Shown: one piece after another, positions 6,961 through 15,539 of the stretch | Position numbering within the stretch: the first letter of the stretch is position 1 | How the letters are laid out: each line of letters opens with the position of its first letter | NCBI RefSeq assembly: GCF_946480385.1 | Contig: NZ_CAMLJP010000118.1 | Coordinates: 1-18,491, forward strand | Source: an uncultured Azospirillum sp. | GTDB taxonomy: Bacteria; Pseudomonadota; Alphaproteobacteria; Azospirillales; Azospirillaceae | DNA: 18,491 bases | Direction: 5' to 3' | Notes under the pieces: generated by a model | Told to the model about the DNA's origin: nothing | Databases searched by the model: none | What the model saw: only the letters and a program-made list of their open reading frames with translations | Made by a program: the position numbers and the translations under genes

Positions 6961-7422
6961 TCACTTCGGCAACAGACAGATGGCGGTCTGCTGCATCAGG
7001 GCGCAGTCCTTCTCCACATCGCCATCCAGCATCGACACCTCGACCTGGGTGATCGTCAGGGTGCGGCCCGGCTTGACGACACGGGCGCGGGCGATCATCA
7101 CGTCGCCCTTGGCGGGCGCCATCAGGTTGATCTTGAACTCAACCGCCAGCACCTCGGCACCTGCCGGCATCAGGCTGTAGGCGGCATAGCCGCCGGCATT
7201 GTCGGCCAGCGTGCTGACCATGCCGGCATGGAAGAAGCCGTGCTGCTGCGTCAGCTCGGCACGGAACGGCAGCCGCATCTCGCAGAATCCCGGCTCCACC
7301 GCCGTCAGTTCGATGCCGAGCGTCCGGCAGATCGGCTGCTGTTCGAAGGAGGCGAGACAGCGCGCCTTCCAGTCGGGGTCGCGGGGAACGAAGGTGTCGG
7401 CCAAGGCGAAGCACTCCGGCAA
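6961..7422 (-). CDS. PaaI-type hotdog-fold thioesterase
   Basis: A 153-residue protein with the hotdog thioesterase signature HGFFHAGMVSTLADNAGGYAA (residues 61-81; Asp74 is the likely catalytic acid) and the strand pattern EFKINLMAPAKGDVMIARARVVKPGRTL. Members of the PaaI/YigI group hydrolyse acyl-CoA or aryl-CoA thioesters in the cytoplasm; the substrate here cannot be read from sequence. The start is uncertain: the best choice is a TTG at 7422, since the next in-frame ATG would cut into the fold, and no strong ribosome binding site is seen. It lies 62 nt after thiG in the same direction. Thiamine clusters often have thiE in this position; here a thioesterase takes it. Confidence 0.88.
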   Translation of the reverse strand: MPECFALADTFVPRDPDWKARCLASFEQQPICRTLGIELTAVEPGFCEMRLPFRAELTQQHGFFHAGMVSTLADNAGGYAAYSLMPAGAEVLAVEFKINLMAPAKGDVMIARARVVKPGRTLTITQVEVSMLDGDVEKDCALMQQTAICLLPK

Positions 7423-7484
7423 GGGGACGTTGCAGGACAGCCTGCGTCAGCCGCCCCGCCGGATCAAGCCCGGAACCCTGCAGG

Positions 7485-8555
<1,071 letters not shown>

Positions 8556-8559
<4 letters not shown>

Positions 8560-9737
8560 GCCGCCGCTCCCGCCGCAACGAAGCGGTCGGCGGCGAAGGG
8601 GCGCAGCAGCGGGTCGGTCTCGCCGGTCAGCACCAGCCGGGCGATGCCGTCGGCGGTCACCGGGGTCAGCAGGATGCCGTTGCGGTGGTGGCCGGTGGCG
8701 TGGATCAGGCCGGGAATGCCGCTCTCGCCCAGGATCGGCGCATCGTCGCGGCTGCCGGGGCGGAAGCCGACCCAGGCCTCCTCGATCGGCAGTTCGGCGA
8801 TGCCGGGCAGGGCCCGCCATGCTCCCTCCAGCAGGGCGAACTGCCCGCCGGCGGTCAGACGGTCGTCGAAGCCGCGCTCCTCCGTCGTGGCGCCGATCAG
8901 CAGCCGGCCGTCCAGCCGCGGGATCAGATAGGTGCCGGGCGTCCACACCACATGGCGCAGCAGCGGCAACCGCGCGTCCATCCGCAGGCAGACCATCTGC
9001 CCCTTCACCGGCCGCACCGGCGGTTTGGCGACGGGCGGCAGTCCCGGAACCCCGGCCGACCAGGCCCCGGCGGCCAGCACCACCCGGTCGGCCCGGTGCA
9101 GCGTTTCGGCAACCCGCACCCCCACGGCGCGCCCGCCCTCCATCGCCAGCGCCACCTCGCCGCAGTGCTCATGCAGGCGGGCGCCGGCGGCTTCGGCGGC
9201 GCAGCGCAGGGCGGCCGCGACCTTGCGGTTGTCGACCTGATGATCGCCGGCGCAGAACAGCGCACCGGCGACGCCCGGCTGCAGGAAGGGCTCACGCCGC
9301 CTCACTTCGGCCCCGCTCAGCCATTCCACCGGCAGGCCCAGGTCGCGCTGGAAGCCGTGCAGGAAACGGACCTTGGCGGCATCATCGGCATTGAGCGCGA
9401 TGACCATCGTGCCTTCGCTGCGCAGATCGACCGCCATGCCGCTCGCGGCTTCCAGATCGCGGGCGAAATCCGGCCACAGCGCCTGCGAGGCGCGGGTCAG
9501 CGGCAGCAGCCCCTCCTCGCCCGGCTCGGTCTCGACACAGGCGGCCAGCATACCGCCGGCGGCATGGGTGGCGCCGCGCCCCGCCTCCCCCCGCTCGAAC
9601 AGATCGACGCGGCAGCCGGCCGACGCCAGCCTCCAGGCGATGGCGAGGCCGATGCAACCGGCGCCGATGATAGCGACGGATGGGCCGGTTCCGGAGTCGG
9701 AAACGGAAAATGGATGTGGTTTTGGCGCATGGATCAT
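8556..9737 (-). CDS. thiO: Glycine oxidase ThiO
   Basis: A 393-residue FAD-dependent amine oxidase of the DAO fold. The dinucleotide-binding motif is in VAIIGAGCIGLAIAWRLASAG (residues about 21-41), followed by the acidic residue in VDLFERG and by THAAGGMLA. The C-terminal part has WVGFRPGSRDDAPILGES and GLIHATGHHRNGILLTPVTA, typical of glycine oxidase. It oxidises glycine to the imine used by ThiG. The first 18 residues are a variable extension ahead of the fold. The ATG at 9737 is preceded by AAGGGAG, which is also the 3' end of the TPP aptamer, so translation should be shut off when thiamine pyrophosphate is bound. It is the first gene of the thi operon. Confidence 0.96.
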
Positions 9738-9745
9738 GCGGCGGC

Positions 9746-9820
9746 TCCCTTCGCTGGAATTACCCAGACAGGTTCGATGGGTGTGTTCTCAGCCGCGCGA
9801 CCACCGCACGGCACCCCAGG
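9746..9820 (-). promoter_or_regulatory. TPP riboswitch (THI element)
   Basis: On the minus strand the conserved blocks occur in order: GGGGTGC (9811-9817), GGCTGAGA (9787-9794), ACCC then GAACCTG (9769-9782 region), and TCTGGGTAATTCCAGCGAAGGGA at the 3' end, which is the THI-box consensus with minor changes. Both the pyrimidine-sensing GCTGAGA and the diphosphate-binding half are intact. The 3' end lies nine bases from the thiO ATG and contains its ribosome binding site, which points to control of translation initiation rather than transcription termination. Confidence 0.96.
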
Positions 9821-9832
9821 CCTATGGCTTGC

Positions 9833-9861
9833 CTTATGCCAATGTTTCGCTGGCCCCACAA
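9833..9861 (-). promoter_or_regulatory. Candidate sigma-70 promoter of the thi operon
   Basis: On the minus strand TTGTGG (9856-9861), a 17-nt spacer and CATAAG (9833-9838). A start site about seven bases further on (near 9826) would place the first base just ahead of the riboswitch, which is the expected geometry. The -10 match is imperfect. The rest of the divergent region, 9862-10077, holds only an AT-richer stretch (9955-10000) upstream of the FIST receptor gene. Confidence 0.4.
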
Positions 9862-10077
9862 GCGGAATCGACACTCACCAATTCCGCAGCTCTACCCCAT
9901 CCCTTCCCACCGATGCGGCGACATGCCACAGCCCGATAGGGAGTTTCCCGGATGAGAAACGCTACCAATAGGCAGCTAAATTATCCGCAAAATAAGCCAT
10001 ACCGGGACACTCGCGGCAACAAACGGGCGCGACCGGTGTGCGGAACGAACACCATCGATGACCGAGGATTCGCCAGC

Positions 10078-12141
10078 ATGCTGTCATTCTTCCGCTCGGA
10101 CACCCCGACCGCCCCCACGTCCGGCACTCCGGTCGGCAACCCGACTGGCAAATCCGATCCGGCAACACCGGCCGCCACGCCGGCGGAGACGCCGATCCGC
10201 AGCCTGTGCCTGCCGGCCGGCCAAATCGGCGCTGCGGCGCTGGAGGGGCTGAGTTTTGCCGCCGGCGCACCGGCGCTGGTCGTCGGCTTCGTGTCGCCGC
10301 ATGTCGACTTCGCCGCCACCTCCCGCGCCCTGCGCTCCGCCCTGCCGCCGTCGACGCAATTGGTGCTGGTCTCCACCTCGGGCGAGCTGTGCGCTGCCGA
10401 AGGCCAGCCGCTCTACCGCAAGGCCGGCGACCGCTGGGACAGCGTGGTGCTGCAATCCTTCAGCCCGCGCCTGTTCGCCGGGGTCAGCGTCCACACGGTG
10501 CCGCTGCATTGCGACGACCTGCGCGCCGGCCGCCCGACCCGCGACGTGGCTGCAAGGGTGGATGCGATCCGCGGCGAGCTCGACCGCATCCGCGTCCCCT
10601 TCGCCGTCGACAGCCACGACACGGTGGCGCTGACCTTCATCGACGGCCTGTCGGCCAGCGAAAGCTGGTTCATGGAGGCGGTCTACCGCTCCGGCCACTT
10701 CCCCTGCCTGTTCATCGGCGGCTCGGCCGGCGGCAAACTGGACTTCCGCAACACCCATCTGTTCGACGGCCAGCGCGTGCTGGAGAATTCGGCGGTGACC
10801 ATCTTCCTGAAGATGGCGCCCGGCATCCGCTACGGCATCTTCAAGTCGCAGAATTTCCGCCCGACCCAGACCCGCTTCGCCGTGGTCGACGCCGACCCGA
10901 TGCGCCGCATCGTGCGCAGCGTGATCGACCGCGACAGCTTCGAGGTCATCGGCTTCATCGACGCGCTCGCCAAATCCCTGCGCTGCAAGCCGCAGGAGCT
11001 GCCGGGCAAGCTGGCCAACAACACCTTCGCCATCGAGATGGAGGGGGAGCTGTTCGTCCGCTCCATTTCCGGCTTCGATTTCGAGAAGGGCGAGGTCGGC
11101 TTCTACTGCGACGTCAATCCCGGCGATTCGCTGTGCCTGGTGGAGGCGACCGACTTCGTCCGCCAGACGGAGGACGACCTCGCGGCCTATCTGCGCGGCA
11201 AGCCGCGGCCCCTCGGCGCCATCCTGAACGACTGCATCCTGCGCCGGCTGAACAACCAGGACCAGCTGTCGCGGGTTCATGCCTTCGACGGTCTGGCCGC
11301 CGCCGGCTTCTCCACCTTCGGCGAGCTGCTGGGCATCAACATCAACCAGACCCTGTCGGCGCTGATGTTCTTCGAGGTTCCGCCCGGCACCGCGTTCTCC
11401 GACGACATGGTCGACCGCTTCCCGGTGCATTACGCCCGGTTCCAGAGCTATTTCATCGCCACCCGCTACAACCGGCTGGAACTGCTCAGCCGCATCCGCA
11501 ACGCGGTGATCGAGCGGATGCACAGCTATCTCGACGCGCTGGTCACGCTGAACAGCGGCGTGCAGGAGACCGCCAGCTATGCCGCGCGCATCGGCGGCTC
11601 AATGTCGGCGATCGAGGCGACGCTGAACCGCCACGCCAGCCTGTTCGACGGCCATGCCGACCGCAAGGAGGCGCTGGTGCGCGAGTTCACCCAACTCAAC
11701 ACCGTGGTGAAGAGCATCGAGAAGGTGCTGTCGGTGATCGACGGCATCGCCAGCCAGACCAACCTGCTGGCGCTGAACGCCACCATCGAGGCGGCCCGCG
11801 CCGGCGAGGCGGGCAAGGGCTTCGCCGTGGTGGCGGCGGAGGTGCGCAAGCTGGCCAACGACACCAAGCAGACGCTGGGCGACACCCGTCGCGCCATCGA
11901 TCAGGTGGTGACGTCGGTCCGCTCCGTCGGCGGCCAGTTGGACGACACCAGCGCCCGCATGGACGAGGCCGCCTCCGCCTCTCACGAGTTGCAGACCGAC
12001 ATCCACGCGGTGATCGACGAGGTCGAAGGGGCGCAGAAGGCCATTGAGGGCCGCCTGTCCGACATGAACGACCATGCCCGCCGGATGGAGGACATCAACC
12101 ACTACATCGGCTTCCTGAAGCAGCTCGACCGGGCGGGGTGA
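10078..12141 (+). CDS. Soluble chemoreceptor: FIST N/C sensor with MCP signalling domain
   Basis: A 687-residue protein. After a Thr/Pro-rich linker (residues 9-40), residues about 45-260 match FIST N ([33 protein letters not shown]) and about 265-435 match FIST C ([37 protein letters not shown]). From about 470 a long coiled coil carries the MCP hairpin tip [40 protein letters not shown] (554-593), the surface that contacts CheA and CheW. No transmembrane segment or signal peptide is present, so it should be a cytoplasmic receptor, and no CheR/CheB tethering pentapeptide ends the protein. FIST domains are thought to sense small molecules; the FIST protein NosP is a haem nitric oxide sensor. 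The ATG at 10078 has GAGGA upstream; an open extension to 9952 lacks conserved sequence. It is divergent from the thi operon. Confidence 0.93.
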   Translation: MLSFFRSDTPTAPTSGTPVGNPTGKSDPATPAATPAETPIRSLCLPAGQIGAAALEGLSFAAGAPALVVGFVSPHVDFAATSRALRSALPPSTQLVLVSTSGELCAAEGQPLYRKAGDRWDSVVLQSFSPRLFAGVSVHTVPLHCDDLRAGRPTRDVAARVDAIRGELDRIRVPFAVDSHDTVALTFIDGLSASESWFMEAVYRSGHFPCLFIGGSAGGKLDFRNTHLFDGQRVLENSAVTIFLKMAPGIRYGIFKSQNFRPTQTRFAVVDADPMRRIVRSVIDRDSFEVIGFIDALAKSLRCKPQELPGKLANNTFAIEMEGELFVRSISGFDFEKGEVGFYCDVNPGDSLCLVEATDFVRQTEDDLAAYLRGKPRPLGAILNDCILRRLNNQDQLSRVHAFDGLAAAGFSTFGELLGININQTLSALMFFEVPPGTAFSDDMVDRFPVHYARFQSYFIATRYNRLELLSRIRNAVIERMHSYLDALVTLNSGVQETASYAARIGGSMSAIEATLNRHASLFDGHADRKEALVREFTQLNTVVKSIEKVLSVIDGIASQTNLLALNATIEAARAGEAGKGFAVVAAEVRKLANDTKQTLGDTRRAIDQVVTSVRSVGGQLDDTSARMDEAASASHELQTDIHAVIDEVEGAQKAIEGRLSDMNDHARRMEDINHYIGFLKQLDRAG

Positions 12142-12147
12142 GGGCGC

Positions 12148-12171
12148 GCGGCGGGTGCCCCCACCTGCCGC
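12148..12171. terminator. Candidate hairpin between convergent genes
   Basis: Ten-base arms (12148-12157 and 12162-12171, one G-T pair) around a CCCC loop lie in the 35-nt gap between the stop codons of the FIST receptor gene and mgtE. There is no T-run on either strand, so intrinsic termination is uncertain, but the position between convergent genes fits. Confidence 0.35.
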
Positions 12172-12176
12172 AGCAC

Positions 12177-13607
12177 CTACAGCAAAAACACCGACGCCAA
12201 CCCCAGGAACGCCAGGAAGCCGACGACGTCCGTCACCGTCGTCAGGAACACCGCGCTCGACACCGCGGGGTCGACCCCCAGCTTTTCCAGCCCCAGCGGG
12301 ATCAGCGCGCCGCTCAGGCCCGCCACCACCAGATTGATGATCATGGCGAGCGCGATGACGACGCCGATCAGCGGGCCAAACCAGACCAGCGCGATCGCGC
12401 CGACCATCACGGCGAAGATGCCGCCGTTGATCAAACCGACCAGCAGTTCCTTCCCCACCACGCGCAGCGCGTTGGCCGACGACAGCTCGTGCGTCGCCAG
12501 CGCGCGGACGACGACGGTCAGCGTCTGGGTGCCTGCATTGCCGCCCATCGAGGCGACGATGGGCATCAGCACCGCCAGCGCCACGATCTGCTCGATGGTG
12601 GCCTCGAACAGCGAGATGACGCCCGACGCCAGGAAGGCGGTGGCGAGGTTGATGGTCAGCCAGCCGACGCGGCTGCGGGCGATGTCGGCGATGCCGCTGA
12701 ACACGCCGGTGTCGCCCGACCCGCTCAGCTTGCGCAGGTCGTCCTCCGCCTCCTCGTCGATGATGCGGACGACGTCGTCGACGGTGATGACGCCGATCAG
12801 CCGGCCGGCGGGGTCGATAACGGGTGCGGAGACCAGGGCGTATTGCCGGAACAGGTTGGCGACCTCCGCCCGCTCCATGGTGGCGGGGATGGCGTCGACC
12901 TCGCCGGTCACCAGATCGGCGATGCGCACTGCCCGGCGCTGGCGCAGCAGGCGCGACAGCGGCACCGCGCCCACCACCCGGTGCATGGGATCGACGATGA
13001 AGATGTCGTAGAAATCCTCCGGCAGCGTGTCGGTCGCCGCGCGGACGAAGTCGATGGTCTTGCCGACCGTCCAGAATTCCGGCACCGCGACCAGCTCGCG
13101 CTGCATCATGCGGCCGGCGCTGTCCTCGTCGTAGGTCAGGTTCTCCTGCACCAGCGCCCGTTCGGCGTCGGGCAGGTTCGCCAGGATCTGCGCGCGGGTC
13201 TCGGCGTCCAGATCCTCGATCAGCTCCACCGCGTCGTCGGTGTCGAGGTCGGCGACGGCGGCGGCCAGTTCCTGCGGCTCGAACCGTTCGATCAGCGCTT
13301 CGCGGAGATCGGGGTTCAGGTAGGACAGCACCTCGCCGTCCAGTTCGGCGGGAAGCAGGTCGATCAGGTCGGCGCGCTCGGCCGGCTCCGCCTGTTCGAT
13401 CAGGTCGGCGATGTCGGCGGCATGAAGCCCGTCGAGCCGCGCCAGCACGGCCTCGCGTTCGCGGGCGCGCAGCAGGCCGACGATCTCTTCCACGAACTCC
13501 GGCTCGACGCCGTAGGGCCGTTCGTCCTCCGCCTCCGGACCCGGATGAGAACGGGCGTGGGCGGCGCCGTCGGGGCGCAGATCCGGCGTGTGGGGATCGG
13601 TGTGCAT
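12177..13607 (-). CDS. mgtE: Magnesium transporter MgtE
   Basis: A 476-residue protein with the full MgtE layout: an acidic helical N domain (residues about 35-165, with repeated Leu-Asp-Glu segments), a pair of CBS domains (about 170-285, with YDIFIVDPMHRVVGAVPL and SAPVIDPAGRLIGVITVDDVV), a connecting helix and five membrane helices from about 314. The pore signature GGNAGTQTLTV (355-365) and the pore aspartate Asp460 in TTVTDVVGF are present. Family members are homodimeric Mg2+ channels in the inner membrane that close when Mg2+ binds the cytosolic domains. The ATG at 13607 has a strong ribosome binding site (GGGAGGG); the open frame beyond it to 14411 is non-coding leader and antisense. 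A leader of about 200 nt and a candidate promoter lie upstream. Confidence 0.97.
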   Translation of the reverse strand: MHTDPHTPDLRPDGAAHARSHPGPEAEDERPYGVEPEFVEEIVGLLRAREREAVLARLDGLHAADIADLIEQAEPAERADLIDLLPAELDGEVLSYLNPDLREALIERFEPQELAAAVADLDTDDAVELIEDLDAETRAQILANLPDAERALVQENLTYDEDSAGRMMQRELVAVPEFWTVGKTIDFVRAATDTLPEDFYDIFIVDPMHRVVGAVPLSRLLRQRRAVRIADLVTGEVDAIPATMERAEVANLFRQYALVSAPVIDPAGRLIGVITVDDVVRIIDEEAEDDLRKLSGSGDTGVFSGIADIARSRVGWLTINLATAFLASGVISLFEATIEQIVALAVLMPIVASMGGNAGTQTLTVVVRALATHELSSANALRVVGKELLVGLINGGIFAVMVGAIALVWFGPLIGVVIALAMIINLVVAGLSGALIPLGLEKLGVDPAVSSAVFLTTVTDVVGFLAFLGLASVFLL

Positions 13608-13680
13608 GCCGGCACCCTCCCTTCGACGATGCAATCCCCCCACATGCCTGAGCCGGGTCACCGGCGGCATGGGAACGGTG

Positions 13681-13779
13681 GGACGGCTCCGCGACATCGG
13701 ACGGGGCCGAAGGCGCTTGGGGCCGGCGTTCGGGGTTTGCGGGTTGTGGAAGCCTTCCGGCCGGTGCCGGGAGCCGTCC
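13681..13779 (-). promoter_or_regulatory. Structured leader of mgtE (candidate)
   Basis: Perfect 10-base inverted arms GGACGGCTCC (13681-13690) and GGAGCCGTCC (13770-13779) enclose a second pairing, GGCCGAAGGC (13705-13714) with GCCTTCCGGCC (13752-13762, one bulge). Both would lie in the mgtE transcript if it starts near 13810. I do not see the M-box consensus. GC-rich sequence makes chance pairing fairly likely. The rest of the gap, 13608-13991, shows no gene. Confidence 0.3.
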
Positions 13780-13816
13780 GTCAAGGGACGGGACCGGTGA
13801 CGGCGGAAGCGCCCCC

Positions 13817-13845
13817 GACATAGAGGCGCCGCCCCCGTTTGTCCA
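13817..13845 (-). promoter_or_regulatory. Candidate mgtE promoter
   Basis: On the minus strand TGGACA (13840-13845), a 17-nt spacer and TATGTC (13817-13822). Transcription would begin near 13810 and leave a leader of about 200 nt before the mgtE ATG. The spacing is ideal and each hexamer is a partial match. Confidence 0.4.
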
Positions 13846-13991
13846 GCCCGGTTCGGCGGAAACCGGCAGGCAACGGCGGCATTGGCAGCTTTTGCCACCA
13901 TATCCTTGCACCGCCGCGACCCTTCATGCTCCCATGCATCTCGCGCCGCATCCGCGGCGGCGCCTGATGGGGAGAGGGACCGGACGCGCCG

Positions 13992-14294
13992 ATGGAGTAT
14001 GCCTTCACCACCGTCGGCGATCGCGACGGCATCCTGCTGTCCGGCCGCTGCACCTACGAGGACGGCACCCGCTTCCACGACATGCTGCGCGACTGGGACT
14101 TCGCGGCCAGCCCGGTGGTCCCGATCGATCTGCGCTTCGTCACCTTCATCGATTCCGCCGCCATCGGCATGATGTTCATCCTGGCGAACCGCTGCCGCGA
14201 GGCCGGCGGCCACATCGTCGCCAGCGGTGCCGCCCCGCACATCGTCCGCGCGCTGCGCCGCGCCACGCTGGACCGCTACATCGAGTTCCGCTGA
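13992..14294 (+). CDS. Single-domain STAS protein (anti-sigma factor antagonist type)
   Basis: A 100-residue protein consisting of one STAS domain: beta strands MEYAFTTVGDRDGILLSGR, helix FHDMLRDWDF, VVPIDLRFVTFIDSAAIGMMFIL and the final RRATLDRYIEF. Ser55 in FIDSAAIG is at the position phosphorylated in SpoIIAA/RsbV-type antagonists, where a kinase/anti-sigma partner controls it. No such partner (HATPase kinase or PP2C phosphatase) is encoded in the window, so it may belong to a signalling complex encoded elsewhere. The ATG at 13992 lies 12 nt after GGAGAGGGA, a rather long spacing. It is divergent from mgtE and 165 nt ahead of the PAP2 gene on the same strand. Cytoplasmic, with no membrane span. 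Confidence 0.88.
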   Translation: MEYAFTTVGDRDGILLSGRCTYEDGTRFHDMLRDWDFAASPVVPIDLRFVTFIDSAAIGMMFILANRCREAGGHIVASGAAPHIVRALRRATLDRYIEFR

Positions 14295-14419
14295 GGCCAT
14301 CGGGGGCTTCAAAGCAGGCCGCCGCCCCGAAATCGGGGAGGGAGGCACCCCGAACCGCACTTCCCGGTCCCGGACGGCGCCTTCCGATGCGCCGTTGACC
14401 CATCCTGTCATAAAAACGC

Positions 14420-14450
14420 AACACTGGGTGCTCCGTTACCATCCAGTGTT
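14420..14450 (+). promoter_or_regulatory. Hairpin directly before the PAP2 ribosome binding site
   Basis: Arms AACACTGGGTG (14420-14430) and CATCCAGTGTT (14440-14450) pair over 11 bases with one G-U pair around a 9-base loop. The 3' arm ends exactly where the ribosome binding site GGAG (14451-14454) begins, nine bases from the GTG start. It could be an operator, a translational control element or part of the leader fold. Confidence 0.55.
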
Positions 14451-14459
14451 GGAGCCCCC

Positions 14460-15173
14460 GTGGAGTTTCTGCATCGTCTCGACCAGTCACTGCTGCTGTG
14501 GCTGAACCAGTTTGCGGGGCACAGCGCGGCGTTGGACATGGCGGTACGCGGGATCGCCAACATCTATCTGATCAAGCTGGGGCTGTTCAGCGCCGCCCTG
14601 TGGTGGCTGTGGTTCCGGCGGGAGGAGACGGAGGCCGGGCACCGGCTGGTGGTGGACGCCATCACCGCGGTGGTGCTGGCGGTGGCGGTGTCCATCCTGA
14701 TCCAGGCGGTGATGCCGGCCCGGCCGCGTCCCTTGCACGACGCCGGCCTTGCCTTCGTCCCGCCCATCGGCCAGAGCCGCGATGCCCTGAAGAACTGGAG
14801 TTCCTTCCCCAGCGACAACGCCGCGCTGGGCTTCGCGCTGGCCGCCACCTTCCTCCGCGCCTCGCTCCCGTGGGGGCTGCTGGCCTGCCTGTGGGCGGCG
14901 CTGGTGATCGCGCTGCCGCGCGTCTATTTGGGCCTGCATTATCCGGGCGACGTCACCGGCGGCGCCCTGATCGGCATGCTCAGCGCCTTCGCCATCGCCC
15001 GGCTGCTGCCGATGGGCGGCATCCATCGGCTGGTCGCCTGGATCGAGGAGCGTTGGCGCCCCTGGTTCTACAGCGCCGCCTTCCTGGTGATCTACGAGAT
15101 GATGGTGCTGTTCGAGGATCTCCGCCGCGCCGCCGGGGGTGCGTCCAAGCTGCTGCACGCGCTGGCGGGGTAA
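14460..15173 (+). CDS. PAP2-family membrane phosphatase
   Basis: A 237-residue integral membrane protein with a GTG start at 14460 behind GGAG. About five hydrophobic helices surround the PAP2 motifs: PARPRP (residues 86-91, motif 1), SFPSDNA (115-121, motif 2) and PRVYLGLHYPGDVTGG (153-168, motif 3 with Arg154, His160 and Asp164). The spacing suits an undecaprenyl-diphosphate or phosphatidate phosphatase acting on the periplasmic side of the inner membrane. Motif 2 normally reads PSGH or PSDH; here residue 120 is Asn, replacing the histidine thought to protonate the leaving group, while motif 3 is intact. Substrate is therefore uncertain. The gene ends 31 nt before a bidirectional terminator. 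Confidence 0.88.
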   Translation: MEFLHRLDQSLLLWLNQFAGHSAALDMAVRGIANIYLIKLGLFSAALWWLWFRREETEAGHRLVVDAITAVVLAVAVSILIQAVMPARPRPLHDAGLAFVPPIGQSRDALKNWSSFPSDNAALGFALAATFLRASLPWGLLACLWAALVIALPRVYLGLHYPGDVTGGALIGMLSAFAIARLLPMGGIHRLVAWIEERWRPWFYSAAFLVIYEMMVLFEDLRRAAGGASKLLHALAG

Positions 15174-15199
15174 GGCCCGGATACTGAAGCCCGGAAACG

Positions 15200-15231
15200 A
15201 AAAAGCCCGCTCGGTCTTGCGACCAGCGGGC
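15200..15231 (-). terminator. Rho-independent terminator of tRNA-Leu, shared with PAP2 gene
   Basis: Stem GCCCGCT-c-GGTC (15205-15216), loop TTGC, stem GACCAGCGGGC (15221-15231). On the minus strand it is followed by TTTTT (complement of 15200-15204), a strong intrinsic terminator for the tRNA transcript. On the plus strand it is followed by CTTTC, so it can also stop transcripts of the PAP2 gene. Confidence 0.85.
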
Positions 15232-15260
15232 CTTTCGGTGTTCCCGTATCCCCGGGATGG

Positions 15261-15276
15261 TCCCATCTGCATGGGA
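15261..15276 (-). other. Small hairpin just 3' of tRNA-Leu
   Basis: TCCCAT (15261-15266), loop CTGC, ATGGGA (15271-15276), starting three bases beyond the CCA end on the tRNA strand. It lies between the tRNA and its terminator and may help define the 3' trailer for processing. Confidence 0.5.
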
Positions 15277-15279
15277 GAG

Positions 15280-15364
15280 TGGTGCGGTCGAGAAGACTCG
15301 AACTTCCACGGGTTGCCCCACAGCGACCTCAACGCTGCGCGTCTACCAATTCCGCCACGACCGC
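15280..15364 (-). tRNA. tRNA-Leu (anticodon GAG)
   Basis: An 85-nt class II tRNA with an encoded CCA end (complement of 15280-15282). Acceptor stem GCGGTCG/CGACCGC pairs fully; D arm GCGGAATTGGTAGACGC; anticodon stem CAGCG/CGCTG around loop TTGAGGT gives anticodon GAG (15328-15330), reading CUC and CUU; long variable arm TGGGGCAACCCGT; T arm GGAAG/CTTCT with TTCGAGT. It has its own promoter at 15418-15446 and terminator at 15200-15231, and lies between two rightward genes. Confidence 0.98.
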
Positions 15365-15406
15365 ATCAGGCTGGTAGTCCCCGACGCTCGCTCGCGCGCC
15401 TCATCG

Positions 15407-15446
15407 GGTGGAGCGGGTAGATATCAGCTTCCCGATGGCCGATCAA
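15407..15446 (-). promoter_or_regulatory. Promoter of tRNA-Leu
   Basis: On the minus strand TTGATC (15441-15446), a 17-nt spacer and TATCTA (15418-15423), followed by CCCGCTCCACC (15407-15417), the same 11 bases that follow the -10 of the leftward promoter at the window start. The 5' leader before the mature tRNA would be about 47 nt. The GC-rich discriminator is typical of stringently controlled stable-RNA promoters. The remaining bases up to lipB (15447-15539) hold a short GC hairpin (15491-15504) and presumably the lipB promoter. Confidence 0.65.
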
Positions 15447-15539
15447 GCGTTACAATCATCGTCTGCGAAGAAAAATGCGGTACGGTCCTCCGGCGGCTCC
15501 GCCGATACCGCCCGCCGACATCGTTAGAGACCAGATCGA

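Noticed and set aside
9862..9960. tRNA-like or second riboswitch fold upstream of the THI element
   Set aside because: No acceptor stem, T loop or known aptamer consensus could be built on either strand.
9977..10003. Possible sigma-28 promoter (TAAATTAT-N11-GCCATACC) upstream of the chemoreceptor
   Set aside because: The spacing matches but only about nine of sixteen consensus positions agree, mostly in the -35; the AT-rich context alone could explain it.
10206..12047. Second rightward frame of 613 residues inside the FIST receptor gene
   Set aside because: Arg/Pro/Ala-rich out-of-frame shadow; the in-frame protein has FIST and MCP motifs.
12138..13823. Rightward open frame of 561 residues opposite mgtE
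   Set aside because: Antisense, rich in Asp, Gln, His and Arg; mgtE on the other strand is complete.
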